64,000 bases of DNA from Priestia megaterium (lineage in GTDB: Bacteria; Bacillota; Bacilli; Bacillales; Bacillaceae_H): the NCBI RefSeq assembly GCF_023824195.1, contig NZ_CP085442.1, positions 4,254,001-4,318,000 of the forward strand. The letters are read 5' to 3'. Positions 37,577 through 45,400 of the stretch are shown piece after piece (position 1 is the stretch's first letter; the number at the start of each line of letters is the position of its first letter). Made by a program: the position numbers and the translations under genes. The notes beneath the pieces were generated by a model. It worked only from the letters and a program-made list of their open reading frames with translations, did no database searches and was not told the DNA's origin.

Positions 37577-37926
37577 TATGCCACCCCCAATTTTTGAAGC
37601 GCGTTTTCTTCATTAGGTTCAAAACGAATAATTTTAAATAAACCTGACATATTAAACAAACGTTCTACGGCAGGGGAAATAGCGCATACAACCATTTCCC
37701 CGCCGTTATTATGAACCTGTTTGTATCTCCCTAAAATAACCCCCAAGCCAGAGCTGTCCATAAAGGTTAAATGCTGTAAATTTAAAATCAAATGGCTGAT
37801 AGATTCCTTCTCTATCGCTTCGGTGATTTTGCTTCTTAGCTCTTCTGCCGTATGATGATCTAATTCTCCTGTTAATCGAACCAACAAGACATCTTGTTTG
37901 AATTCCAATTCAATCGAAAGACTCAC
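37576..37926 (-). CDS. spoIIAA: Anti-sigma-F factor antagonist SpoIIAA
   Basis: 116-residue STAS-domain protein. The phosphorylatable S58 lies in [13 protein letters not shown]. When dephosphorylated by SpoIIE it releases sigma-F from SpoIIAB. The start is GTG at 37924-37926, with GAGGAGG 8 nt upstream; it aligns with the B. subtilis start MSLG. An in-frame extension to 37998 runs back through the promoter and is rejected. First gene of spoIIAA-spoIIAB-sigF, behind a sigma-H-like promoter. Confidence 0.95.
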   Translation of the reverse strand: MSLSIELEFKQDVLLVRLTGELDHHTAEELRSKITEAIEKESISHLILNLQHLTFMDSSGLGVILGRYKQVHNNGGEMVVCAISPAVERLFNMSGLFKIIRFEPNEENALQKLGVA

Positions 37927-37959
37927 TATACAAACCTCCTCGGAAATCTTATAGTCAGT

Positions 37960-37988
37960 CTTTCGCTGCCGACAGAATAGAATCCTTC
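37960..37988 (-). promoter_or_regulatory. Predicted sigma-H promoter of the spoIIA operon
   Basis: Minus strand GAAGGATTC (37980-37988), a 12-bp spacer and AGCGAAAG (37960-37967), close to the sigma-H pattern RnAGGAwww-N12-RnnGAAT. B. subtilis spoIIA uses sigma-H with Spo0A. Confidence 0.7.
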
Positions 37989-38028
37989 TCACCGACAAAA
38001 CTAGTTCTATTTCGTCACATTTAGCTGT

Positions 38029-39195
38029 TTAAGATGTTTGAGAGAAAATAGAGAATGTACGTTTGAATATCTTCCACCAAGAAGCAGCATCGATATCTTC
38101 TTTTGCAAGAAGCGGTGAAGAACTAACTACTTTGTTATCCTTCTTAATGGTCAACGTTCCAATTTTGTCGCCTTTTTGAATAGGCGCATTTAGCTTCTCG
38201 TTCATTTTCACTTCTGTTTTAACGTCTTTGGCTGCATTTCCTTTTTTCAATAAAACAGAAATAGGCTCGGACGTAACAGCTGTTACCTGATCTTCGCTAC
38301 CCTTGTTTACATCTATCTTGGTAATAACGTCTCCTTTTTTGTATAAAGGCTTCGTTGTATATTGACTGAATGCGTAGTCTAACATTTTGGTTACTTGATT
38401 ATTGCGATCTTTTGGCGTGCTTGCACCGAATACAACCGCTAACACACGCATATTTCCCTTTTTAGCGGTAGCTGTTAGGCAATACTTAGCTTGACCTGTA
38501 AATCCCGTTTTGAGTCCATCAACGCCGGGATAAAACTTCACTAAGCGATTTGTATTTACTAACCAAAACTTCTTATCTGTATCCGTGCGTAAATAAGCTT
38601 CATATTTACTTGTATAGTTAATAATTTTTTCATACTTTAGTAGCTCTCTGCCCATCATGGCCATATCATGAGCTGTGCTATAGTGATTTTCTACGGGCAG
38701 GCCTGTCGGATTTTGAAATTTTGTATGAGTCAAACCAAGCTCTTTCGCTTTTTGGTTCATCTTTGCTACAAATTTTTCTTCTGATCCAGCTAAATATTCA
38801 GCCATTGCCATAGAAGCATCGTTACCAGAACCTATCGCAATCCCTTTTAGCAAATCATTTACCGTCATTTCTTCTCCGGGCTCTAAAAAGATTTGTGAGC
38901 CTCCCATTGAAGCGGCATATTCACTTGCTCGCACTTTATCTTTTAAGGTAATTTTCCCTTTATCCAAAGCCTCCATAATTAAAATCATTGTCATAATTTT
39001 AGTCATACTGGCAGGGGGAAGTTCTTGATTACTATTTTTTTCGTATAGAATTTTTCCTGTATCCCGTTCAATTAAAATAGCTGACCTAGCACTGTCAGCA
39101 AGCTCAGAATTCTTTTTTTCTGCGGCTAAAACAGGTTGCGTCATAAGTGGAAATAAAAATATGACAACGAGTAACTTTACAATAGTTCGCTTCAT
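38029..39195 (-). CDS. dacF: Sporulation D-alanyl-D-alanine carboxypeptidase DacF
   Basis: Forespore penicillin-binding protein that trims peptidoglycan cross-links of the spore. 388 residues. Signal peptide (about 1-25), SMTK in PPASMTKIM, SGND, KTGFTG, then a C-terminal beta domain and an amphipathic end. The ATG at 39193-39195 is chosen because GGAGG precedes it. It lies upstream of spoIIAA in the same direction, 102 bp away, and carries its own sigma-F promoter. Confidence 0.92.
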   Translation of the reverse strand: MKRTIVKLLVVIFLFPLMTQPVLAAEKKNSELADSARSAILIERDTGKILYEKNSNQELPPASMTKIMTMILIMEALDKGKITLKDKVRASEYAASMGGSQIFLEPGEEMTVNDLLKGIAIGSGNDASMAMAEYLAGSEEKFVAKMNQKAKELGLTHTKFQNPTGLPVENHYSTAHDMAMMGRELLKYEKIINYTSKYEAYLRTDTDKKFWLVNTNRLVKFYPGVDGLKTGFTGQAKYCLTATAKKGNMRVLAVVFGASTPKDRNNQVTKMLDYAFSQYTTKPLYKKGDVITKIDVNKGSEDQVTAVTSEPISVLLKKGNAAKDVKTEVKMNEKLNAPIQKGDKIGTLTIKKDNKVVSSSPLLAKEDIDAASWWKIFKRTFSIFSQTS

Positions 39196-39225
39196 CTCCA
39201 CAAACCTCCATTCTTTATACAACCT

Positions 39226-39254
39226 ATTTTTTCCAAGGTATAATCGATTTATAC
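39226..39254 (-). promoter_or_regulatory. Predicted sigma-F promoter of dacF
   Basis: Minus strand GTATA (39250-39254), a 15-bp spacer and GGAAAAAAT (39226-39234). It matches the sigma-F pattern GWATA-N15-GGnrAnAnT at every defined position. dacF is a known sigma-F target. Confidence 0.78.
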
Positions 39255-39261
39255 TAAACGA

Positions 39262-39294
39262 AATAAAAAAAGCATCGAGAAATTCTCGATGCTT
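39262..39294 (-). terminator. deoB-punA terminator
   Basis: AAGCATCGAGAA pairs with TTCTCGATGCTT, then a T-run on the minus strand. It separates punA from dacF. Confidence 0.88.
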
Positions 39295-39311
39295 GAAGTC
39301 ATATTTTCTTC

Positions 39312-40142
39312 TTATTTTTGATAAGCTGGAAGCTGCTTTACTACTTCTTTTACAAGCGATAAAAACTGCTGTTTTACTTTTTCAGTCGTTTCAATCACTT
39401 CTTCATGATTTAACGGCTGATCTAAAATGCCAGCTGCCATATTAGAAATACAAGAAATACCTAGTACTTTCATACCTGCATGGCGTGCCACAATAACTTC
39501 TGGCACTGTAGACATACCGACCGCGTCTCCCCCGATAATGCGAAGCATGCGTACTTCAGCAGGCGTTTCATATGTTGGACCTGTATTTCCTACATATACA
39601 CCTTCTTGTAAGGCGATATTTAAATCAGCTCCTACTTTCTTCGCTAATTGACGAAGATCCTTGCAGTAAGCAGTTGACATATCCGGGAACCTTACTCCAA
39701 AATCAGAGTCATTAGGCCCAATCAAAGGGTTGGTTCCAAAGTTATTAATATGATCAGAAATAATCATTAAGTCTCCTGGATTAAAGGATTCGTTCACTCC
39801 GCCTGCTGCATTCGTTACAATCAACGTTTCTACCCCGATTTCTTTCATTACGCGCACTGGAAATGTTACTTTATCAAGGGCGTACCCTTCATAAAAGTGA
39901 AAACGTCCTTGCATAGCTACAACCGGTACGTCATGAATAGTACCTATTACTAATTGACCTGCGTGACCTTCAACTGTTGAAACCGGGAACTCAGGAATGT
40001 CGTTATACGGAATTTTTACCGCGCCTTCAATTTCGTCAGCTAATACCCCTAGTCCAGAACCTAAAATAAGCCCAATTGTTGGTGTAACAGCTGATTGATT
40101 TTTAATATATGCTGCTGCTTTTTCAATATATTCTTTTTTCAT
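39312..40142 (-). CDS. punA: Purine nucleoside phosphorylase (guanosine/inosine type)
   Basis: Cleaves purine (deoxy)ribonucleosides with phosphate to the base and (deoxy)ribose-1-phosphate. 276 residues, the trimeric PNP length. Motifs: GLILGSGLG, MQGRFHFYEGY, VTNAAGGVN, and MSTVPEVIVARH near the C-terminus. ATG with AGGGGG upstream. It is 17 nt downstream of deoB, which isomerises its sugar product. Confidence 0.94.
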   Translation of the reverse strand: MKKEYIEKAAAYIKNQSAVTPTIGLILGSGLGVLADEIEGAVKIPYNDIPEFPVSTVEGHAGQLVIGTIHDVPVVAMQGRFHFYEGYALDKVTFPVRVMKEIGVETLIVTNAAGGVNESFNPGDLMIISDHINNFGTNPLIGPNDSDFGVRFPDMSTAYCKDLRQLAKKVGADLNIALQEGVYVGNTGPTYETPAEVRMLRIIGGDAVGMSTVPEVIVARHAGMKVLGISCISNMAAGILDQPLNHEEVIETTEKVKQQFLSLVKEVVKQLPAYQK

Positions 40143-40158
40143 ACTCCATTCCCCCTGC

Positions 40159-41340
40159 TTAATTCAACTCTTTTAAAAAACTTTTTCCATGCTTAGGCAT
40201 TGCTACGCCAAAATTTTCTGCTACCGTTGCGCCAATGTCCGCAAACGTTTGACGAATAGAAAGTTCTTTTCCTTCTTGCATGCCTTTATTGTACACAAGA
40301 AGCGGCACGTATTCACGCGTATGGTCTGTCCCATGATGAACAGGGTCATTTCCATGATCAGCTGTAATAATCAATAAATCATCTTCTTTTAATAAATCAA
40401 ATACTTCTTCTAATCGTGCATCATATTCTTCAAGCGCTTGCCCATATCCTTGTGGATCGCGGCGATGACCATAAAGCGCATCAAAATCAACTAAATTTAA
40501 GAAGCTTAAGCCTGTGAAGTCCATGTTTAATGTATCAACTAGCTTATCCATGCCGTCCATATTCGATTTGGTACGAAGAGATTTTGTTACCCCTTCTCCG
40601 TCGTAAATATCAGAAATTTTACCGATAGCAATAACATCAATGTCATTGTCTTTTAATTCATTCATTACTGTACGTCCAAAAGGCTTTAATGCATAGTCAT
40701 GACGATTGGATGTACGTGTGAAGTTACCTGGTTCACCTAAAAACGGGCGAGCGATAACACGTCCAATCATATATGGATCATCAAGTGTTAATTCACGAGC
40801 AACCTCACAAATTTTGTACAATTCATCAATTGGAACAATTTCTTCATGAGCAGCAATTTGCAAAACAGAATCCGCTGATGTATAGACGATTAAGTCACCT
40901 GTTTCCATATGCTGTTTTCCTAGCTCATCTAAAATTTCTGTACCAGACGCTGGTTTGTTCCCAATGATTTTTCGACCTGTTTTTTCTTCTAATTGTGAAA
41001 TCAGCTCTTCTGGAAATCCATCTGGAAACACATTAAAAGGCGTATCAATATTAAGACCCATAATTTCCCAATGCCCTGTCATTGTATCTTTTCCTGCAGA
41101 AGCTTCCTGCATTTTTGTATAGTAAGCCAACGGTTTTTCGGCTTTATCGATTCCTTTAATTTCACGGATATTGCTTAGGCCAAGCTTAGCCATATTAGGC
41201 ATATGAAGACCGTTGCAGTGCTCTGCAATATGACCAAACGTATCAGCACCTTTATCATTGTATTTTTCAGCATCCGGTGATTCACCGATACCTACTGAAT
41301 CCATGACAATTAAAAATACGCGTTTATATGTATGCGCCAT
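40159..41340 (-). CDS. deoB: Phosphopentomutase
   Basis: Interconverts (deoxy)ribose-1-phosphate and -5-phosphate (drm in B. subtilis). 393 residues. Alkaline-phosphatase-superfamily metal sites: [34 protein letters not shown]. The ATG at 41338-41340 has TGGAGGG upstream; the longer frame adds 7 unsupported residues. First gene of deoB-punA, behind a promoter overlapped on its downstream side by a palindromic operator. Confidence 0.94.
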   Translation of the reverse strand: MAHTYKRVFLIVMDSVGIGESPDAEKYNDKGADTFGHIAEHCNGLHMPNMAKLGLSNIREIKGIDKAEKPLAYYTKMQEASAGKDTMTGHWEIMGLNIDTPFNVFPDGFPEELISQLEEKTGRKIIGNKPASGTEILDELGKQHMETGDLIVYTSADSVLQIAAHEEIVPIDELYKICEVARELTLDDPYMIGRVIARPFLGEPGNFTRTSNRHDYALKPFGRTVMNELKDNDIDVIAIGKISDIYDGEGVTKSLRTKSNMDGMDKLVDTLNMDFTGLSFLNLVDFDALYGHRRDPQGYGQALEEYDARLEEVFDLLKEDDLLIITADHGNDPVHHGTDHTREYVPLLVYNKGMQEGKELSIRQTFADIGATVAENFGVAMPKHGKSFLKELN

Positions 41341-41418
41341 TTTATTCCCTCCAAATATCAATTTATTTATTCTCTATAAAATTCCCGTTTGGAAATAATT
41401 TAACCATCTTCTCTTATT

Positions 41419-41434
41419 GGTCAGAAGTCTGACC
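41419..41434. promoter_or_regulatory. Palindromic operator at the deoB-punA promoter
   Basis: GGTCAGA-AG-TCTGACC, 7-bp perfect arms, just downstream of the predicted start point. The repressor is not known; no regulator gene is adjacent. Confidence 0.6.
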
Positions 41435-41442
41435 TCTCTATT

Positions 41443-41471
41443 AGTATAGACGCTTTTTATTTTTTTGTACA
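41443..41471 (-). promoter_or_regulatory. Predicted sigma-A promoter of deoB-punA
   Basis: Minus strand TGTACA (41466-41471), a 17-bp spacer and TATACT (41443-41448). Initiation would fall near 41436, at the edge of the operator. Confidence 0.65.
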
Positions 41472-41493
41472 CATGAATGAAAGTGTTTTCAAT

Positions 41494-41530
41494 CAAAAAA
41501 ACCAATGTCTATGAACTCATTGGACATTGG
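41494..41530 (-). terminator. xerD terminator
   Basis: CCAATGTC (41502-41509) pairs with GACATTGG (41523-41530), followed by seven T residues on the minus strand. It overlaps the region just upstream of the deoB promoter. Confidence 0.8.
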
Positions 41531-41537
41531 AATCTTC

Positions 41538-42431
41538 CTACGCTCGCGGATGAAACTGATTGTATACATCTTTTAAACGTGCTTTTGTGACATGTGTATA
41601 AATTTGAGTGGTCGAAATATCCGCATGCCCGAGCATTTCTTGAACGGCTCTCAAGTCCGCGCCGTTCTCTAACAAATGAGTAGCAAACGAATGCCGTAAC
41701 GTATGAGGAGTTAATTCTTTTTCAATTTTTGCTTCAGAAGCTAACTTTTTTAATATTTTCCAAAACCCCTGCCTTGTTAAACGCCTTCCGTGATGATTAA
41801 CAAAGAGTGCTTTGTCCTGTTCCTTTTGCTTTGTTAAAACACTCCGGCTATGCTGTAAATACTCTTCGATAGCCTCCGTTGCCAACCTTCCGATGGGGAC
41901 AATTCTTTCTTTATTCCCTTTTCCGATACAACGAATAAATCCCATCGTCAAATGTGCATCATCAATATTTAAGTTAACGAGTTCAGACACACGAATTCCA
42001 GTAGCATAAAGCAACTCAAGCATCGCTTTGTCTCGTATGCCAAAAGGCGTCGAAGTATCAAACACATTTAACAGCGCCTCTACTTCCTCTGCATTTAGCA
42101 CTTTTGGCAGCTTGCGCTCAAGCTGCGGAGTATCAATATGAACGGATGGATCTGTATCCGCTGCTTTTTCTCTTAGTAAGAATTGATGAAAAGATCTAGT
42201 TGAAGCCACATGTCTCGCAATCGTTTTAGATGACTTTTGCTGATCACTTAAATATTTCAGAAAATTAACGATGTGGAGTCTTGTTACTTCATTAAATGAT
42301 TTCAGCTGCTCTACATGCTCTAAATATTGAGCATACTTTTTTAAATCTCGTTCATACGAATCAATCGTATTTTTCGCCAGTCCCCGCTCTACTACTAAAT
42401 AATGAATAAAATCTTGAATTTGATCATTCAA
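41538..42431 (-). CDS. xerD: Site-specific tyrosine recombinase XerD
   Basis: Chromosome-dimer resolvase acting with XerC (CodV) at dif. 297 residues. The N-terminal core-binding domain ends near residue 90. Catalytic residues: R in [27 protein letters not shown] (HxxR), [14 protein letters not shown] (H and the nucleophile Y). C-terminus FHPRA as in other XerD proteins. Start TTG at 42429-42431; the ribosome site GGGGAG lies in the last codons of yqzK, so the two are coupled. Confidence 0.95.
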   Translation of the reverse strand: MNDQIQDFIHYLVVERGLAKNTIDSYERDLKKYAQYLEHVEQLKSFNEVTRLHIVNFLKYLSDQQKSSKTIARHVASTRSFHQFLLREKAADTDPSVHIDTPQLERKLPKVLNAEEVEALLNVFDTSTPFGIRDKAMLELLYATGIRVSELVNLNIDDAHLTMGFIRCIGKGNKERIVPIGRLATEAIEEYLQHSRSVLTKQKEQDKALFVNHHGRRLTRQGFWKILKKLASEAKIEKELTPHTLRHSFATHLLENGADLRAVQEMLGHADISTTQIYTHVTKARLKDVYNQFHPRA

Positions 42432-42437
42432 TAGCCT

Positions 42438-42665
42438 CTACTCCCCGTTTTGATAAAACATAAATAAACGCTCTAGCCACGTCTGATCTTTGTTCACACT
42501 TGCTTGCATGACCTTAACTGCTGAACCCGACGGCTCATCATAACGTTTATAATTTTGATACTCTTGAGATACCCATATCATTCCAAAATAAAACAAAAGA
42601 GTAAACCCGGTAAATAAGATAAATACTTTACATGTATTATATACCATTTCAGCCCATGATTTCAT
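42438..42665 (-). CDS. yqzK: YqzK-family small membrane protein (DUF4227)
   Basis: 75 residues with one membrane helix at about 10-32 and a hydrophilic tail rich in aromatic residues. The family is conserved between fur and xerD in Bacillus. Function unknown. ATG with TGGAGGA upstream. Separated from xerD by 6 nt. Confidence 0.85.
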   Translation of the reverse strand: MKSWAEMVYNTCKVFILFTGFTLLFYFGMIWVSQEYQNYKRYDEPSGSAVKVMQASVNKDQTWLERLFMFYQNGE

Positions 42666-42837
42666 GAAACAATTCCTCCAATTTTTGATTCTATTAGAAG
42701 ATATGCCAATTGGGACAGGTTTTATACATGTTTCTTGCCTTTATACGCTGAGTTCTCTTCTGGACATTTCCTTTCTTTCTATAAAACCATGTAGCTTATA
42801 ACCTCGTTATTTTTTTCTATTTATGTACAACAAAAAA

Positions 42838-42859
42838 CCTTCTCCATTAGGGAAAAGGC
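42838..42859 (-). terminator. fur terminator
   Basis: A stem, CCTTTTCCC with GGAGAAGG on the minus strand, and a T-run, directly after the fur stop. Confidence 0.8.
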
Positions 42860-42861
42860 TT

Positions 42862-43314
42862 TTACTGCTTGTCTTCTTTATCCTGACAGCGATGGCAAAT
42901 GCCATGAAATGTCAAGCGGTGATCTTTAATTTTAAAATTCCATTGCTTTTCCACAATTTCTTCAACGTCTTCAAGCAAATCTTCTTGAATTTCGTCCACA
43001 GATCCACATTCCATACACACAAGGTGATGATGAAAGTGTGCGGCTCCTTCTTGTCTTAAATCGTAGCGAGAAACGCCATCGCCAAAGTTTATTTTATCAA
43101 CAATTTTAAGTTCAGTTAACAATTCTAACGTACGATAAACAGTTGCCAATCCAATTTCCGGAGACTTTTCCTTGACGAGGAGATATACATCTTCGGCACT
43201 TAAATGATCCTCTTCATGTTCAAGAAGTACTCTTACAGTCGCCTCACGTTGAGGTGTCAATTTATAGCTAGCTGAGTGCAACTGCTGCTTAATTCGCTCA
43301 ATTCGACTTTCCAT
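42862..43314 (-). CDS. fur: Ferric uptake regulator Fur
   Basis: Iron-dependent repressor of siderophore and iron-uptake genes. 150 residues. The N-terminal winged helix is LTPQREATVRVLLEHEEDHLSAEDVY. The metal-binding HFHHHLVCMECG gives one CxxC, and ICHRCQ near the C-terminus the second, together forming the structural zinc site. The ATG at 43312-43314 has GGGAGGG upstream. A 13-bp palindrome at 43381-43393 lies in its promoter region. Confidence 0.93.
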   Translation of the reverse strand: MESRIERIKQQLHSASYKLTPQREATVRVLLEHEEDHLSAEDVYLLVKEKSPEIGLATVYRTLELLTELKIVDKINFGDGVSRYDLRQEGAAHFHHHLVCMECGSVDEIQEDLLEDVEEIVEKQWNFKIKDHRLTFHGICHRCQDKEDKQ

Positions 43315-43426
43315 AATTATTCCCTCCCTCGCCATTCACTAATCCATTATATCAGATGTGTCGAGGGTGTCAAAATAAAGTTATTATTAATAAGAAAAAA
43401 GAATTCTTTTTACTTAATACTTATTC

Positions 43427-44071
43427 TTACTTATTTAATAGAGCCATTACACTTTTCATTAAAGTAGGTGATACGTACGCTTCAACTGTAGCTGCACAGG
43501 CAACCAAACATACCATTGCAATCATCGTGCCGCTATAGCGTAAAAAGGATGCGGAAATAGGCTCCGCTGCTTTTTTAAAGAACTGCTGCCGCACAAGCTT
43601 CAAAGAAAAGGCAACTGAAGCTGCAGACAAGATCAGAAATGCCGGTATGAGAAAGATATTTTGCGGCATAACAGATACAAAAGATAGCACAAACCCAGAG
43701 AGTCCCATTTGATTGACTAAAAAGCCTACGGTAAAACCAATCACCATTCCTTTTAAAAACAGTAGAATTAACACTACAGGCAAACCAATAATAGCAATTC
43801 CTAGTATCCAAATGAGCCCCAAGTATTTAACATTGTGAAAAAAACTTTGCTGAAACATTTCAACGCTGCTTGCTACTTCTCCACTCTTTACCTGTCCGAA
43901 AAACCGGTTTAAATAGAAGTACAGGTCTTCTTTTTGATCAAGCGTCAAACTATTTACAACAATAGCCCCAAAAATGATTCCCATTAAAAACAGCACGGTC
44001 ACAAACAAATAAATAGAACTGTTTTCTTGAAAATGTCTTGCATACGATAATGGCAATTGTTTTTTTCTCAT
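43427..44071 (-). CDS. spoIIM: Stage II sporulation protein M
   Basis: 214-residue protein with five to six membrane helices. Subunit of the SpoIID-M-P complex that thins septal peptidoglycan and drives engulfment of the forespore. N-terminus RKKQLPLSYARHFQENSS, then helices; VMPQNIFLIPAFLILSAASVAF is typical. ATG with AGGAGGA upstream. Upstream lies a good sigma-E promoter and then repeat copy B. Confidence 0.93.
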   Translation of the reverse strand: MRKKQLPLSYARHFQENSSIYLFVTVLFLMGIIFGAIVVNSLTLDQKEDLYFYLNRFFGQVKSGEVASSVEMFQQSFFHNVKYLGLIWILGIAIIGLPVVLILLFLKGMVIGFTVGFLVNQMGLSGFVLSFVSVMPQNIFLIPAFLILSAASVAFSLKLVRQQFFKKAAEPISASFLRYSGTMIAMVCLVACAATVEAYVSPTLMKSVMALLNK

Positions 44072-44099
44072 CGTCTTCCTCCTATTAATCGCTTAATAG

Positions 44100-44128
44100 A
44101 GTGTATGATAGAGTACAAAAACTATGCC
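44100..44128 (-). promoter_or_regulatory. Predicted sigma-E promoter of spoIIM
   Basis: Minus strand GGCATAG (44122-44128), a 14-bp spacer and CATACACT (44100-44107). The -10 matches the sigma-E pattern CATACAnT exactly. spoIIM is sigma-E controlled in B. subtilis. Confidence 0.72.
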
Positions 44129-44153
44129 AAGAATCTTTTAAATCTATCAAATA

Positions 44154-44394
44154 AAAAAAGAGATTGAGACATAATGAAATCAATCTAATCTAAATAAGAA
44201 CAAATGAGATAGTATGGATCGCTTGTGACAACGCTGTTGATTTCCATGCAAGGCTTCGCTTTCCGCGGGCGGCCGCTAGAACCAACTATATAAATGAAAT
44301 CTACGTTCACCATCACCTTGAAAAAATCCGAACGAATTTGATTCTCCATCAAGAATCTCTATTCATCGTTCGGATTTTCCTTCAACTAAAATAT
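44154..44394. repeat. Dispersed MITE-like repeat, copy B (right end lost)
   Basis: About 241 bp in the 448-nt spoIIM-nudF gap. It shares with copy A the left end AAAGAGATTGAGACATAA, the core CTTCGCTTTCCGCGGG and the hairpin ATCCGAACGA/TCGTTCGGAT with inner GATTCT/AGAATC. The right terminal inverted repeat is missing or diverged after 44394. The remaining bases of this gap (44395-44519) show no clear feature. Confidence 0.82.
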
Positions 44395-44519
44395 GGTTGC
44401 CACACATTTTTTTAGGTTAGAGATACACGCATGCCTGTTTTTTCCTCACATCAAATGACGTTTCAATGTAAACTTCTAAATTGCTAGATTGCCGTTCGTA
44501 TGTAAAAGAAAAAACTCTC

Positions 44520-45071
44520 TTACTCTCCTAATCCGCTTTTTAACTGTAAGTACTGCACAGCATAGGCTGTTTTTGCATCATAAATTTCCTTGTTTTGAAT
44601 AAGAGTAAGGGCCTCATCTACCGTAACTTCCATCACTTCAACAAATTCATCTTCGTCTAATTCCGCTTTGGTGGTCATCACTTTTAAATCTTCCGCTAAA
44701 TAAAGGTGAACCAACTCATCCGCAAAACCTGGTGATGTATAAAAAGAAATAATATGGCTAAGCGAATCCGTCGTATAGCCTGTTTCTTCTTCTAACTCAC
44801 GTTTTGCCGTCACAATCGGCTCTTCTCCTTTTTCTAGCTTGCCGGCTGGAATTTCGACTAAAATACGATCCATCGGCCTGCGATACTGTTTGACCATAAC
44901 CATTTTATGATCGCTTGTTAACGCAATGACAGCTACAGCTCCAGGGTGCTTAACTACTTCTCTTGTACTCGTTTTTCCGTTTGGAAGCTCTACTTCTTCT
45001 AAGTACAAATCAATCACTCTGCCTCCAAATAGCTTTTCAGAAGACAGCATTTTTTCTGTTAAATGATCCAT
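44520..45071 (-). CDS. nudF: ADP-ribose pyrophosphatase (Nudix)
   Basis: Hydrolyses ADP-ribose to AMP and ribose-5-phosphate. 183 residues. The Nudix box is GKLEKGEEPIVTAKRELEEE followed by TGY. Upstream strands include VVKHPGAVAVIAL and VKQYRRPMD; a downstream YTSPGFADE loop is typical of ADP-ribose pyrophosphatases. Its direction relative to yqkF and its place before mciZ match B. subtilis yqkG. Confidence 0.92.
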   Translation of the reverse strand: MDHLTEKMLSSEKLFGGRVIDLYLEEVELPNGKTSTREVVKHPGAVAVIALTSDHKMVMVKQYRRPMDRILVEIPAGKLEKGEEPIVTAKRELEEETGYTTDSLSHIISFYTSPGFADELVHLYLAEDLKVMTTKAELDEDEFVEVMEVTVDEALTLIQNKEIYDAKTAYAVQYLQLKSGLGE

Positions 45072-45083
45072 TTTCTACACCTC

Positions 45084-45112
45084 GTTCTATTTTTTTGACT
45101 CTTACATATATT
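45084..45112 (+). promoter_or_regulatory. Possible sigma-E promoter of mciZ
   Basis: GTTCTATT (45084-45091), a 13-bp spacer and CATATATT (45105-45112). Partial match to sigma-E. It is supported mainly by the known sigma-E control of mciZ. Confidence 0.35.
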
Positions 45113-45142
45113 CTATCATACGAATCTTGGGAGGTAGAAAAA

Positions 45143-45307
45143 ATGAAAGTTTATGTTCACGAGAAGCAAATCATTTTGGTCGGTAAAGCATGGGAAATCA
45201 AGCAAAAGTTAAAAGAATACGGCGAACAATTTCAGTATGTTGATGAGTGGACGAACGCTATCTCTCAAAATTTCAATTCTTACAAACAAGCAGACTGCAG
45301 ACACTAA
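45143..45307 (+). CDS. mciZ: Z-ring formation inhibitor MciZ, with C-terminal extension
   Basis: 54-residue peptide. Residues 1-40 closely follow the 40-residue B. subtilis MciZ: ILVGKAWEIKQKLKEYG then FQYVDEW. MciZ binds FtsZ in the mother cell and caps filaments, preventing new Z rings during sporulation. Here about 14 extra residues (ISQNFNSYKQADCRH) follow the conserved part. ATG with TTGGGAGG upstream. Position between nudF and yqkF is the same as in B. subtilis. A hairpin terminator overlaps its stop. Confidence 0.85.
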   Translation: MKVYVHEKQIILVGKAWEIKQKLKEYGEQFQYVDEWTNAISQNFNSYKQADCRH

Positions 45308-45319
45308 TTGTGCTGCAGT
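45294..45319 (+). terminator. mciZ terminator
   Basis: ACTGCAG-(A)-CAC pairs with GTG-CTGCAGT, followed by TTTTC. The mciZ stop codon lies in the loop. Confidence 0.7.
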
Positions 45320-45400
45320 TTTCTAATCTTCTTATTTGAGTTTCCCTCTATCATAGCGCTACAATAGATAGAAACAAGTAAAAAATAAGGAGTGACATAT

